The notes beneath the pieces were generated by a model. The model did no database searches and was not told where the DNA came from. It saw nothing but the letters and a program-made list of their open reading frames with translations. Below, piece after piece: positions 1-8,003 of a DNA stretch of 64,000 bases. The DNA comes from an uncultured Ruminococcus sp. (GTDB lineage: Bacteria > Bacillota > Clostridia > Oscillospirales > Ruminococcaceae). The first letter of the stretch is position 1, and each line of letters opens with the position of its first letter. Made by a program: the position numbers and the translations under genes. Location of the stretch: assembly GCA_947169885.1 (NCBI GenBank), contig CAMVRM010000002.1, positions 82,820 through 146,819 of the forward strand, written 5' to 3'.

Positions 1-471
1 AAGGACGGTCAGGCTATCGGCATCGGCGCAGGTCAGCAGTCGAGAATACACTGCACACGCCTTGCAGGTCAGAAAGCTGACAACTGGTGGCTGAGACAGT
101 CTCCGCAGGTAATGGGCTTGCAGTTCAAGGACGATATCCGCAGAGCTGACCGTGACAACGCTATCGACGTTTATATCGGCGATGAGTACGAGGACGTTTT
201 GGCTGAGGGCACATGGCAGACTATCTTTAAGGTAAAGCCCGAGGTGTTCACCCGTGAGGAAAAGAAGGCATGGCTTGCAAAGAACACTGACGTTGCGCTG
301 GGTTCTGACGCTTTCTTCCCCTTTGGCGACAACATCGAGCGTGCTTACAAGTCGGGCGTTAAGTACATCGCAGAACCGGGCGGTTCTATCCGTGATGATA
401 ATGTTATCGAGACTTGCAACAAGTACGGCATGGCTATGGCATTCACAGGAATAAGACTTTTCCACCACTAA
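1..471 (+). CDS. purH: AICAR formyltransferase, C-terminal part (5' end outside window)
   Basis: The reading frame is open from the first base and ends at the TAA at 469-471, so only about 156 C-terminal residues are present. They carry the conserved end of AICAR transformylases: [36 protein letters not shown], a PGGSIRDD loop and the terminal FTGIRLFHH. In this family the enzyme formylates AICAR with 10-formyl-THF in late purine synthesis. The spacing between KADNWW and FFPFGDN resembles the stand-alone clostridial formyltransferase more than the bifunctional PurH, but the IMP cyclohydrolase part, if any, would lie outside the window. A hairpin follows the stop. The family is certain; the domain composition is not. 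Confidence 0.9.
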   Translation, partial: KDGQAIGIGAGQQSRIHCTRLAGQKADNWWLRQSPQVMGLQFKDDIRRADRDNAIDVYIGDEYEDVLAEGTWQTIFKVKPEVFTREEKKAWLAKNTDVALGSDAFFPFGDNIERAYKSGVKYIAEPGGSIRDDNVIETCNKYGMAMAFTGIRLFHH

Positions 472-481
472 GGATAAAAAA

Positions 482-518
482 TATACGCAGCAGGGCTGTA
501 ATGGTCTTGCTGCGTATA
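482..518 (+). terminator. Terminator-like hairpin after purH
   Basis: A perfect 11-bp inverted repeat (TATACGCAGCA, 482-492, with its complement 508-518) starts 11 bases after the purH stop. It is followed by an AT-rich stretch rather than a clean T-run, so it may terminate weakly. Confidence 0.6.
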
Positions 519-560
519 GATATATTTATACGAAAATATGTACAGAAACGGATACCTGTT

Positions 561-1349
561 ATGAGATTTTTCAATTTGGCTGTGATGACAGCGGCAGTTC
601 TGCTTGCAGTTTCGGTGACAGGCTGCACGGCGAAAGATGATACGGATAAAGAACAGTCCTCAGCGGCTGAGACTTCTGCGGCTGCTTCCGAAGCGAGTGA
701 AGCATCCGAAAAAGAGGATAGTACCGATGCTGCGGAAAGTTCGGAAGAGCAGACCTCAGAAACGGACAGTTCTGATGATGAGTCCGATATTTCGGACTTT
801 GGACTGTTCCCCGAAGTGATCGAGGACGGCTGTAAATACATCATAAATGACACGGGCGATGCGATATTACAGGGTGAGTATGAAAACGGCGTTTTCGACA
901 CGGGACGTTTTACTATGGAACTTGACGAAAACGTGTGGTCAGCGGATATTTACTTCGATAATTACTATGTGCGGACGGGCTGTTTCACCTATCGGGACAA
1001 TGAGAACGGCTCAACGCTCATGACTATTTCGGTGAGGAAAAAGACCACTCAGGAGGACAACGAGACTGCGCTGGAAATGAACCACGATGAAGTGATGCTG
1101 GAATTTGCGGAGCAGGGTTGCTCAACTGCGCATACCGAGCAGATAACTGTTGACGGCGAAAAAGCCTACCTCACACGGGGAACGGCGGCTGGCGAATCGG
1201 GTGAACTTGGGCTGGTGTACATCGACTGCGTTCACGATGACCTTATCATTACAATGACTCTGAGCGGAGATGCCGACAGCGTGACTGCCGCTGAACAGGA
1301 ACTTACCGCCGCTGTTGCAGGCTTTAAATTTACCGATAATAATGGATAG
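561..1349 (+). CDS. Secreted lipoprotein with Ser/Glu-rich linker, unknown function
   Basis: I chose the ATG at 561 because it opens a typical lipoprotein signal peptide (MRFFNLAV, a hydrophobic stretch, then VTGC with Cys about residue 24). An upstream in-frame start at 414 would overlap purH and put 49 residues before the signal. The ribosome binding site is weak. After the Cys comes about 50 residues of Ser/Glu/Ala/Asp-rich linker, then a globular domain of about 170 residues with alternating beta-like segments that I do not recognise. The protein (262 aa) is probably anchored outside the membrane. It is monocistronic, lying between two hairpin terminators. Confidence 0.8.
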   Translation: MRFFNLAVMTAAVLLAVSVTGCTAKDDTDKEQSSAAETSAAASEASEASEKEDSTDAAESSEEQTSETDSSDDESDISDFGLFPEVIEDGCKYIINDTGDAILQGEYENGVFDTGRFTMELDENVWSADIYFDNYYVRTGCFTYRDNENGSTLMTISVRKKTTQEDNETALEMNHDEVMLEFAEQGCSTAHTEQITVDGEKAYLTRGTAAGESGELGLVYIDCVHDDLIITMTLSGDADSVTAAEQELTAAVAGFKFTDNNG

Positions 1350-1423
1350 CAAGTAGTTTTCCTTTCTCTTACAGTCAAGATATTCAACTCAAAAGACGTT
1401 AAATAACGAGCGGTACACATATC

Positions 1424-1462
1424 AAAAAAAGACTGTCGGTCAGAACGATCGGCAGTCTTTTA
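1424..1462. terminator. Bidirectional terminator
   Basis: The inverted repeat AAAAGACTG.CG with its complement ending CAGTCTTTT has A- and T-runs on both sides. It lies between the convergent genes ending at 1349 and 1466 and can serve both. Confidence 0.85.
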
Positions 1463-1465
1463 AGT

Positions 1466-2836
1466 TTATTCACGTATAAGTTCTTTCGGGATAAGGTCAT
1501 AGTCGAACATGACTTCCGAGTGGTTGTCACGCACAAGTTCCTTGCTGATGACTTCGTTGGTAGCCTTGTCTATTGTGAGCTTGTATATCTTCGAGATGCG
1601 GTAGAAAACGCCGTCCTCTTTCGAGAAGTGGTGGTCTTCCTCGATTATCTCGTATCTGTACGGGAACGGCTTTTTGCTCCTGAGTTCGCCCCTCAGTTTT
1701 CCGTCCTCACACCAGAGACACAGCTGAACGTCCTGATCGGTGTTGTTGCGGAAACGATAGTCAATGTAGTTGTAGCAGACGGAAGTTCCCGAACTGAACG
1801 GAACACGGTGGTCGCCGTCAGGGGCTAATGCGTCTGAATGGCTGTGGAATTCGGTCACTTCAAGCGGACTGTGAAGCACCAGCAGATGTATCGTGTTGCC
1901 AAGGTTGCAAAGACCGCCGCCAAGACCGGGAGTAAGCTTGTTGTCGGAGATTATCCTGCCCGATTTGTAGCCCTTTTTCTCGGTGATACTGCCGACAGTC
2001 CTCCAGAACGAAAATGTTTCGCCGGGGCGAATTATCATGCCGTTTATCTTGCTGCACGCAAGTTCGATGTTGACAGCCTTGTTCTCCTGCAAAACAGGGT
2101 CGATGCCCTTGCCCTTCTTGATAAGCGTGTTGCTGTGTTCGGAGACAAGATTTTTCAGCTTCTTTCTCGTTCTTATCTTCGAGAATTTGTCGTTGCCGAA
2201 AAAGTCTTGCAGGTATCTTCTGAGCTTTTCTTTTGTCTCTGAGATAGCATAAGTGAGCGGACTGATGTTGCAGAACAGTATATCCTTGCTCCAGAAACTG
2301 CCCTGACCCTCGGTGTAAATGTCTCCGATGCGGTGTCTCAGCCCGGGTATCCTGCGCCAAGCCCAAAGCAAGCCATATTCAGCGTAGCGCCTTACGCCGA
2401 TGCGTGTTTCATCGGGATTCTGTATGAACCTGACAAGCACGCTGTCTATCCCTGCACGGTTTGAGCCGAGAACGTCCTTGAATATCTGATCGCCGACAGA
2501 GATGACCTGATGCTTTTTTAGCCCAAGCATCTTTACCGCTTTGAGGTAAGCTTTCGGCGAGGGCTTGTCGGCATCTGATATGTAAAGTGTGTTGATGTTC
2601 TTGTTGAAGCGCTCGACACGTTTTTTGTAGTTGTCGGAGATAAGCAGTGTTTTCAGTCCTGCCTTGTGTATCTTTTCAAAAAGCTCGTCCACCTCGGGAG
2701 TTGAGTCATCGCCGTGATGAACAAGTGTGTTGTCTATATCAAAAATTATCCCACGGTAGCCGAGTGCATACAGCTTTTCGTAGTCTATCGCAAACACGCT
2801 TTCGGCATACTCATGAGGAAAAAGCTCTTTCAGCAT
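1466..2836 (-). CDS. YqeG-type HAD phosphatase fused to a VanW domain
   Basis: 456 aa with two parts. Residues about 1-170 match the YqeG family of HAD-IIIA phosphatases: the nucleophile motif FDIDNTLV near residue 34, the LLISDN motif II, then KPSPKAY and SVGDQIFKDVLGSNRAG as motifs III/IV. Residues about 225-440 look like a VanW domain (the INGMIIRPGETFSFW segment, then GLGGGLCNLGNTIHLLVL and a PDGDHRVPF-like stretch). VanW proteins are linked to glycopeptide resistance clusters and the cell envelope but lack a settled biochemical role. No signal peptide is visible, so the protein is likely cytosolic. It follows the TIM-barrel gene on the same strand by 19 nt, suggesting one operon. The fusion joins domains usually found separately. 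Confidence 0.85.
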   Translation of the reverse strand: MLKELFPHEYAESVFAIDYEKLYALGYRGIIFDIDNTLVHHGDDSTPEVDELFEKIHKAGLKTLLISDNYKKRVERFNKNINTLYISDADKPSPKAYLKAVKMLGLKKHQVISVGDQIFKDVLGSNRAGIDSVLVRFIQNPDETRIGVRRYAEYGLLWAWRRIPGLRHRIGDIYTEGQGSFWSKDILFCNISPLTYAISETKEKLRRYLQDFFGNDKFSKIRTRKKLKNLVSEHSNTLIKKGKGIDPVLQENKAVNIELACSKINGMIIRPGETFSFWRTVGSITEKKGYKSGRIISDNKLTPGLGGGLCNLGNTIHLLVLHSPLEVTEFHSHSDALAPDGDHRVPFSSGTSVCYNYIDYRFRNNTDQDVQLCLWCEDGKLRGELRSKKPFPYRYEIIEEDHHFSKEDGVFYRISKIYKLTIDKATNEVISKELVRDNHSEVMFDYDLIPKELIRE

Positions 2837-2855
2837 TTAGTTCTGCCTCCTTGTT

Positions 2856-3524
2856 TCAGCCGTTTATGTAATCACAGACTTTATTTATCTGTTCGCAGAA
2901 GCTGCCGCCGAATTTTCCTTCGACAAAAGCACTGCCGATAGTGAAGCCCCATGGCGAAACACGCTTTATAAGGTCGAGTCTTTCGTAGCTGTCAACGCTT
3001 CCCGCAACGACTGTCATAGCGCCTGTTTCACGCACAAAACGTTCAATAAGATCGTCTGCATTGTCTGTGTAGCGATAACCCAGCAGATCAAAGCCGTCAG
3101 CACCTTTTTCGAGAATAGCTTTTGCGTCGCCGATCATCTTGTCGGCGCTTCCGCCCAGTATAGAAGGTCTGCCTGTTATCTCGCCGACATAGGGCATATA
3201 TTTTATGCCGTTTTTGCGGCAGATGTCTGCAACAGAATCGAAATACATCGTTCCCATAAGATAATCGACCTTGCACTTAACAGCCATTTCAGCACCTGCG
3301 GCACAGTGCTCCTCATCGTATGCAACAACTTCGAGAGCCGTTTCCTTGCCGCATTCTTTTATGCGTGCGAAAAGCCTGAGCATATCCTCAAAGGGGATAC
3401 CCTCTTCCTTGAATCCGTAAACTTCTGCCTTAGAGTCTCTGCACTTCTCAAAGACCTCGGCAGCATCGGGGATAGTTCTGTCATTGTAAGTCAGCATTAC
3501 TACAAGCTTTGGTCGATTTTCCAT
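2856..3524 (-). CDS. TIM-barrel protein of unknown specificity
   Basis: 222 aa. The start is ATG at 3522-3524, preceded by a strong AGGAGG; an in-frame start six codons upstream would lie before this site. The sequence has the beta/alpha rhythm of a TIM barrel with likely phosphate-binding ends (VVAGSVDSYERLD and FTIGSAFVEGKFGG near the C-terminus) and an acidic catalytic-looking segment (ALEVVAYDEEH). Its overall shape recalls epimerase or KDPG-aldolase-like barrels, but no specific family is secure. It is the first gene of a two-gene unit with the HAD-VanW fusion, so both may act in the same sugar-phosphate or envelope precursor step; this is inference. Confidence 0.75.
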   Translation of the reverse strand: MENRPKLVVMLTYNDRTIPDAAEVFEKCRDSKAEVYGFKEEGIPFEDMLRLFARIKECGKETALEVVAYDEEHCAAGAEMAVKCKVDYLMGTMYFDSVADICRKNGIKYMPYVGEITGRPSILGGSADKMIGDAKAILEKGADGFDLLGYRYTDNADDLIERFVRETGAMTVVAGSVDSYERLDLIKRVSPWGFTIGSAFVEGKFGGSFCEQINKVCDYING

Positions 3525-4081
3525 AATTCCTCCTAAGAGCACGTTTATTTTGAGCCGTACTCCGACTCTCTCCCTATCAATTTACATTGTATAACACTTT
3601 TTGCTATATAGTCTTTATAATATATGAATTTTTTAAGAAAATTCTTATTAGTTGAAATAATTATAGACCTGTGAAGAGATCACCGAAAAGTAGTCATCGA
3701 ACTCCATCAATAATTCATATAAGCAGTCAGTCTGTCATAAAACGCCTGATACTGCAATATTTTAAATCGCAAGCACTATTATTATACCATTTTCGTGAAT
3801 CACTGTCAAGGAACTTTTAAATGAATCATGTATATTTATGATTTTCGATGATAATACAGGTCATATTTTGTTGTATATTGCTATAAAACATTTGATGCTT
3901 GTCAACTTTTTTGTTTTGATTTTTTGTGGTATTCATTACATAAAGCCGTACAGTAAACTTGAAACATGGAGGGCGAAAAATATGGCAAGCAATCATTCAA
4001 AAGATTTGACAACACTTAAAGAAATCACGGTATATATATGCGTCAGGCGCTGTTCTGTCGCTTTTTTGTGTAAAATGAGAC
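3525..4081. other. AT-rich intergenic region, no gene supported
   Basis: About 560 bases of AT-rich DNA between divergent genes. It holds the 5' leader of the minus-strand TIM-barrel operon on the left and ends at the capA-like promoter on the right. The one longer open frame here (3838-4104) lacks a ribosome binding site and codon character and is not called. Confidence 0.5.
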
Positions 4082-4110
4082 TTGAAAAATTAACAGTTAT
4101 GTGATATAAT
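4082..4110 (+). promoter_or_regulatory. Sigma-A promoter for the CapA-like gene
   Basis: TTGAAA at 4082-4087, 17 bp, then TATAAT at 4105-4110 with an upstream TG (extended -10). It lies about 50 bases before the start codon at 4162. Confidence 0.8.
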
Positions 4111-4161
4111 AGACTTATTACGTCTCAGGACTACGGTCTATATTTGGAGGGGAAAATAATA

Positions 4162-5460
4162 ATGAAAAGAAATATCCTGTGCAGAACAGCCGCACTTTTT
4201 ATGGCGCTGACTGTTGCTGCTGCGGCTTCCTCATGCGGAAACAAGGAAGAAGCAAGAGAAGAGAACGCAAAAAAGCCTGCCGCCGAAAATGTTCAGACGG
4301 AAAACACACAGACAGAAAACGCTGAGGGTGCAGAGGGCGAAACACAGCCTGCCGAGGGCGAAGCAGAAAAGCCTGCCGAACAGCCGACTTCCGGCAAGGC
4401 TGTCGTTCATCTTGCCTGCGCAGGCGACAACCTTATCCACGATAACATCTACGAAGAAGCAAAACAGCCTGACGGAAGCTACGATTTCCACAAGTGCTAT
4501 GAGAATGTCCGTGGACTTATCGAGGGCACAGATGTTGCGATACTCAATCAGGAAACGGTCGTCAACGATGCTTTTGAGCCGTCGACCTTCCCCGTGTTCT
4601 CAACGCCTACCGAGGATGGCGATGCAGTCGTGGATCTGGGGTTCAACGTTATCTCCATGAGCAACAACCACGTTCTTGACAAGGGTTCGGCAGGGCTTAT
4701 ATCTTCGCTGGATTACTGGGATTCAAAGGGGGTTGTACACTACGGCGCTTACCGTGACGAAGCGGATTCCGAGGACATCAAAACGCTGGAAGTAAACGGC
4801 ATAAAGTTCGCATTTTTAGGTTACATGGAGCATACGAACGCTATCTTTCTTGACGATGACGAGCCGGGAAAAGTCGTGTATCTGAGCGAGGAAGAAAAAA
4901 TAGAGCGTCAGATACGTCAGGCGGACGAAATGGCTGACGTTGTTGTAGTTTCCTGCCATTACGGAACGGAGATACTCAACGAGATAAACGATCAGCAGAT
5001 AACTCTTACCCCGAAGCTTGTGGAGTGGGGCGCTGATCTTGTTATCGGCACTCAGGCTCATGCGCTTTCTACCTGCACATACATGGACAAGCCCGACGGC
5101 GGCAAGGCGTTCGTTTACTACGGACTGGGAAATTTCTTCTCGACTATGTACGATGCTGACAATCCCGACGGTCAGTACGGCAGGTCGATAATCGGCATAC
5201 TGGGCAAGCTTGACGTTGTGAAAGACTATGACAACGGCGGAGCGATAAGCTTTGAACACGTCAAGGCTATCCCGGTTATCTCGCACTACGAGGGCGCAAG
5301 CTGGGATTCCATGTGGTACAACTGCGCAGTTTACCCCTACGGCAGTTACAGCGAAGACCTGTGGAGCAGGCACATGATGCACGTTCAGGCAGGCGTTTCC
5401 CGTGACGATCTGGAACGTTATATAAACTTTATCCCTCACGAATTTTTAGCTTACGAATAA
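4162..5460 (+). CDS. CapA-family lipoprotein (metallophosphatase-like)
   Basis: 432 aa. The ATG at 4162 follows GGAGGGG at 4146-4152; the in-frame TTG at 4144 lies inside that site. A lipoprotein signal ends at ASSCG, followed by a Glu/Ala/Pro/Thr-rich linker to about residue 80. Then the CapA fold: CAGDNLIHDNIY (about 86), ILNQETVV, NVISMSNNHVLDKG, SCHYGTEILN (about 265), DLVIGTQAHAL (about 295) and VYYGLGNFFST (about 322). The D, NN, H and GxQAH residues are the expected metal-site positions. CapA proteins take part in poly-gamma-glutamate capsule export or assembly. No capB/C genes are nearby, so a general envelope hydrolase role is as likely. Own promoter. Confidence 0.88.
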   Translation: MKRNILCRTAALFMALTVAAAASSCGNKEEAREENAKKPAAENVQTENTQTENAEGAEGETQPAEGEAEKPAEQPTSGKAVVHLACAGDNLIHDNIYEEAKQPDGSYDFHKCYENVRGLIEGTDVAILNQETVVNDAFEPSTFPVFSTPTEDGDAVVDLGFNVISMSNNHVLDKGSAGLISSLDYWDSKGVVHYGAYRDEADSEDIKTLEVNGIKFAFLGYMEHTNAIFLDDDEPGKVVYLSEEEKIERQIRQADEMADVVVVSCHYGTEILNEINDQQITLTPKLVEWGADLVIGTQAHALSTCTYMDKPDGGKAFVYYGLGNFFSTMYDADNPDGQYGRSIIGILGKLDVVKDYDNGGAISFEHVKAIPVISHYEGASWDSMWYNCAVYPYGSYSEDLWSRHMMHVQAGVSRDDLERYINFIPHEFLAYE

Positions 5461-5533
5461 TAACGAACGCACTTTTTACGCCGATTTTCGGGTATTATTT
5501 ATGTAAAAAACAACGCACAAAGGAGCGATATTT

Positions 5534-6007
5534 ATGAAGAACAGAACAGTGAACGGGACATTTTCCTTTTCAGTACCCGATGATTTTGAGGATATGAGCG
5601 AGGAACAGCTGAGAAAGTTCTATTCCACTACCGAGGGACTGACGGGTTATTATCACACTGAGACTAACTCTATGATAAACGTTGGCTTCGTGCCGAAAAA
5701 AGGGCTTGTGTCGGCGCTTTTCAGTGCAAAGGATATAATCAAAAGCTATGATGCAGGATATTCGAGAAGGCTTGAAAACTACGAAAAGACAGGCGATATA
5801 ACACGTACAGCCGCAGGGGAGAAGTGTGTCGGCATGAGTTTTTCTTATACTACAAAATCGGAACACGTCCCCGTATCTGCGGAAGTGGTGACGATAAAAC
5901 ACAAGGGCGCATTCTACACGGTGATATTCTCGGTGAAAAAGGACGGCACGACCGACTTGCAGAAGCTGTCCTCGGAAGTGCTGTCGACTGTTCGTTTTGA
6001 AAACTGA
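5534..6007 (+). CDS. Small cytosolic protein of unknown function (PsbP/DUF1795-like)
   Basis: 157 aa with AAGGAGCG just upstream of the ATG. It lacks a signal peptide. The sequence begins with a beta-rich segment (FSFSVPDDFEDMSEEQL), has central strands (NSMINVGFVPKKG, VSAEVVTIKHKGAFYTVIFSVKK) and ends TDLQKLSSEVLSTVRFEN. This layout resembles the PsbP/DUF1795 type of small alpha-beta protein that assesses or binds other proteins, but the match is by pattern only. Transcribed alone or from read-through of the CapA-like gene 70 bases upstream. Confidence 0.7.
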   Translation: MKNRTVNGTFSFSVPDDFEDMSEEQLRKFYSTTEGLTGYYHTETNSMINVGFVPKKGLVSALFSAKDIIKSYDAGYSRRLENYEKTGDITRTAAGEKCVGMSFSYTTKSEHVPVSAEVVTIKHKGAFYTVIFSVKKDGTTDLQKLSSEVLSTVRFEN

Positions 6008-6016
6008 AACAATACA

Positions 6017-6048
6017 GACCCCGACGTTTTTTCGCCGAGGTCTTTTTT
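6017..6048 (+). terminator. Rho-independent terminator
   Basis: GACCCCGACG pairs with CGCCGAGGTC (one mismatch) around a short T-rich loop, followed by TTTTTT. It ends the 5534-6007 transcript; the convergent minus-strand gene begins its stop codon at 6050. Confidence 0.85.
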
Positions 6049-6049
6049 A

Positions 6050-7012
6050 TCAGCCTTTTTTCTTGTTGAGTGCTAACACTGCCGCTGCCGCAGCAACTGT
6101 TACCGCAATGCCTGCGCCAACGCCTGTTACAGGGTTTGGAGTAGCATTGGCGGGGGTTGATGAAGATGTGGTTTTACTTGATGTTGATACACTGTTTGAT
6201 GAAGAAGAAGATGATGATGATGATGAAGAAGATGATGAAGAAGAAGATGATGATGAAGATTCAGATGATGAAGAAGATTCAAAAGATGTTTCGGAAGATG
6301 AGGAAAGCGATGTATCTGCGCTGTCAGAACTTGTAGTGTCTGGCTCTTTAGTTTCATATATCACGATGTAATTTCCCGTACCTATGAAATCAAAGTCGAT
6401 AACAATATTTTCGTCAGTGTTTACCGAGACAGACAAATCAGTGCTTTTAGCCGTGTCTGAATCGAGATAAAGCATGGTGAAAGTTCCGTTGTTGAGAAAA
6501 TCGTGAACGTTGCCCTGTTCTTCTGTCAGACCAAGCTTAACAGTTGCCCTGACACCTGTTACGTCTGAAAGGATCTCAGGCTCTTCCGTTCCCCTTGTTC
6601 TTGCAGGGTAGTAATATGTCATAAGGCTGTCAGCAGGTTTTATCTCTCTGCCATAATATTCATCGATGCGTTTTTTGTAATCGCCGTCTGCTTCAAGTTC
6701 TTCATAGGTCTTTGGAGAGTCTTTGTCATGCTTTATGGAGTACACAACGTCAAGACCTCTGTTCAGGTAGTCGATGTCGGTGTCATCAAAGCCAAGTTTT
6801 TTCAGTTCCTCATCGTCATAGAGAGCTTCATCTCCGACAACTGTTCCGTAATATTCAGCCTTACCCCTTGTGGAAGTGCTTGCCGCCGAGGAAGTCTGAT
6901 CGTTTGGATCTATCGTATCGCTGCTTGCATCCGCAAAAACAGTCTGAGCGGCTGACGAGAGCATCATAGCCATGGCAAACAGAACAGCGGCTGTTTTTCT
7001 AAAATTTTTCAT
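6050..7012 (-). CDS. Surface protein with poly-Ser linker and NPxTG sorting signal
   Basis: 320 aa. It begins with a signal peptide (MKNFRKTAAVLFAMAMM..., cleavage near AQTVFADA), followed by a domain of about 180 residues that I do not recognise (DYLNRGLDVVYSIKH, YYGREIKPADSLMTYYYPARTRG, VHDFLNNGTFTMLYLDSD). From about residue 225 it becomes almost pure Ser with some Thr/Glu for 65 residues. The C-terminus is NPVTG, a hydrophobic stretch of about 18 Ala/Val/Leu residues and NKKKG. This is a cell-wall sorting signal in form, but with N in place of L of LPXTG. Two more proteins here end the same way. The linker is likely glycosylated or extends the domain from the wall. Confidence 0.85.
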   Translation of the reverse strand: MKNFRKTAAVLFAMAMMLSSAAQTVFADASSDTIDPNDQTSSAASTSTRGKAEYYGTVVGDEALYDDEELKKLGFDDTDIDYLNRGLDVVYSIKHDKDSPKTYEELEADGDYKKRIDEYYGREIKPADSLMTYYYPARTRGTEEPEILSDVTGVRATVKLGLTEEQGNVHDFLNNGTFTMLYLDSDTAKSTDLSVSVNTDENIVIDFDFIGTGNYIVIYETKEPDTTSSDSADTSLSSSSETSFESSSSSESSSSSSSSSSSSSSSSSSSSSNSVSTSSKTTSSSTPANATPNPVTGVGAGIAVTVAAAAAVLALNKKKG

Positions 7013-7068
7013 ATTTTATCCCCCTTAAAAACAAAAAGCAAAGAGTTCAATATTATCCTTCATAGTTC

Positions 7069-7097
7069 ATTATACCACACATAAAACGATTTGTCAT
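7069..7097 (-). promoter_or_regulatory. Promoter of the poly-Ser surface protein gene
   Basis: On the minus strand ATGACA (7092-7097), 17 bp, TATAAT (7069-7074), about 57 bases before the start codon at 7012. Confidence 0.75.
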
Positions 7098-7580
7098 TCA
7101 TATGCCGTAAAAAATACAACATTTTTGTATATTTCAACAATTTTTTAGGCTGTAATTTGTTGCATTTTGGCTGTGTTAATAAAATATGGTATATTCCGCA
7201 AAGAAATAAGTGGGTTATGCACAAAATTTCTACTTTTTAAAGGATAAGTTGTTGACAAAACAATTATATTATATTAGAAAGACAGCATAAAAAGAGGTTA
7301 AGGTAACAGCATTCACTGAGATAAATTCGGTGTACGTTGTTTTTTGTTAAATGTTGTTGGGTATATAGCATAAAAATCCTTGATGAAATTTATACAAAAT
7401 GAATATAAATCAGAGCAAAATTAAAATTTTTAATGACTTTTTTTATAAGATATGTTATAATAATTATAAAGCAAAATGTTGTAACAGATACATGGTGAAA
7501 AAGACCATGGACGAGATAAGATATGTACACAAAGACGAAAATAATATCCTTACCATAGGAAAGAAATTAAGGTGATAAAA
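7098..7580. other. AT-rich leader region before the export cassette
   Basis: About 480 bases with very low GC. It contains TTGACA at 7252-7257 without a well-spaced -10, and a TATAAT at 7456-7461 with a poor -35. A short open frame of 22-27 codons ends in the ribosome binding site of the next gene; I do not call it. No leader peptide with a double-glycine motif is visible. Confidence 0.5.
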
Positions 7581-7994
7581 TTGGCAGAACAAAAAGTTTT
7601 CAGAGAGAAGTCGCTTGAAAGGATATCCTCGCCCGAGCAGCTGACCGATTATCTTAAAGTTACGAATCCCGGGATATGGACGCTGCTTGCGGCGGTAGTA
7701 ATACTTATCGGAGGGCTGTTTGCGTGGAGTACGGTCGGTGAACTTGAAACGCTTGCGGACGGCACGGCGATAGTTTCGGACGGTACGGCTCAGATAAAAC
7801 TTGCGGACGGCAGAAATGAAGTTAAATCGGGCATGGCTGTGCGATTCGGAGAAGAAGAATACTATATCTCATCAGTGCAGAAAGACGAGTTCGGAGCTGT
7901 TTATGCCTATGCTCCTGTTTCTGAGGTGAACGGCGTGTATGATGTTAAAATTGTTACCGAGAAGATACACCCGATAAGTTTTCTTTTGAACTGA
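7581..7994 (+). CDS. Short membrane adaptor of an NHLP-type export system
   Basis: About 137 aa from a TTG at 7581 (AGGTGA five bases upstream); a GTG at 7572 would lie within that site. The N-terminus (VFREKSLERISSPEQLTDYLKVTNPGIW) matches the opening of NHLM/NHLP secretion adaptors, followed by one membrane segment (about residues 33-53) and a short beta-rich tail with DGTAQIKLADGR and GMAVRFGEEEYYISSV. Typical adaptors of this class are about 250 residues or more and carry a coiled-coil/lipoyl hairpin, which is absent. It is followed 9 nt later by the C39 exporter, so it belongs to the same operon and probably supports that transporter. Confidence 0.75.
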   Translation: MAEQKVFREKSLERISSPEQLTDYLKVTNPGIWTLLAAVVILIGGLFAWSTVGELETLADGTAIVSDGTAQIKLADGRNEVKSGMAVRFGEEEYYISSVQKDEFGAVYAYAPVSEVNGVYDVKIVTEKIHPISFLLN

Positions 7995-8003
7995 GGGGGA
8001 ACT

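Noticed and set aside
414..560. Upstream extension of the first lipoprotein ORF
   Set aside because: It would overlap purH and a terminator hairpin and place 49 residues before a clear signal peptide.
3868..3892. TATTGCTATAAAA as a possible family B right end
   Set aside because: No matching left end lies within 300 bases and the neighbouring bases do not fit the family.
3838..4104. 88-codon open frame in the gap before the CapA-like gene
   Set aside because: No ribosome binding site, AT-rich codons unlike the neighbours, and it runs into the -35/-10 region of the capA-like promoter.
7492..7575. 27-codon ORF just before the export cassette, considered as a cargo peptide
   Set aside because: It has no ribosome binding site or double-glycine leader, and it ends inside the AGGTGA of the next gene.
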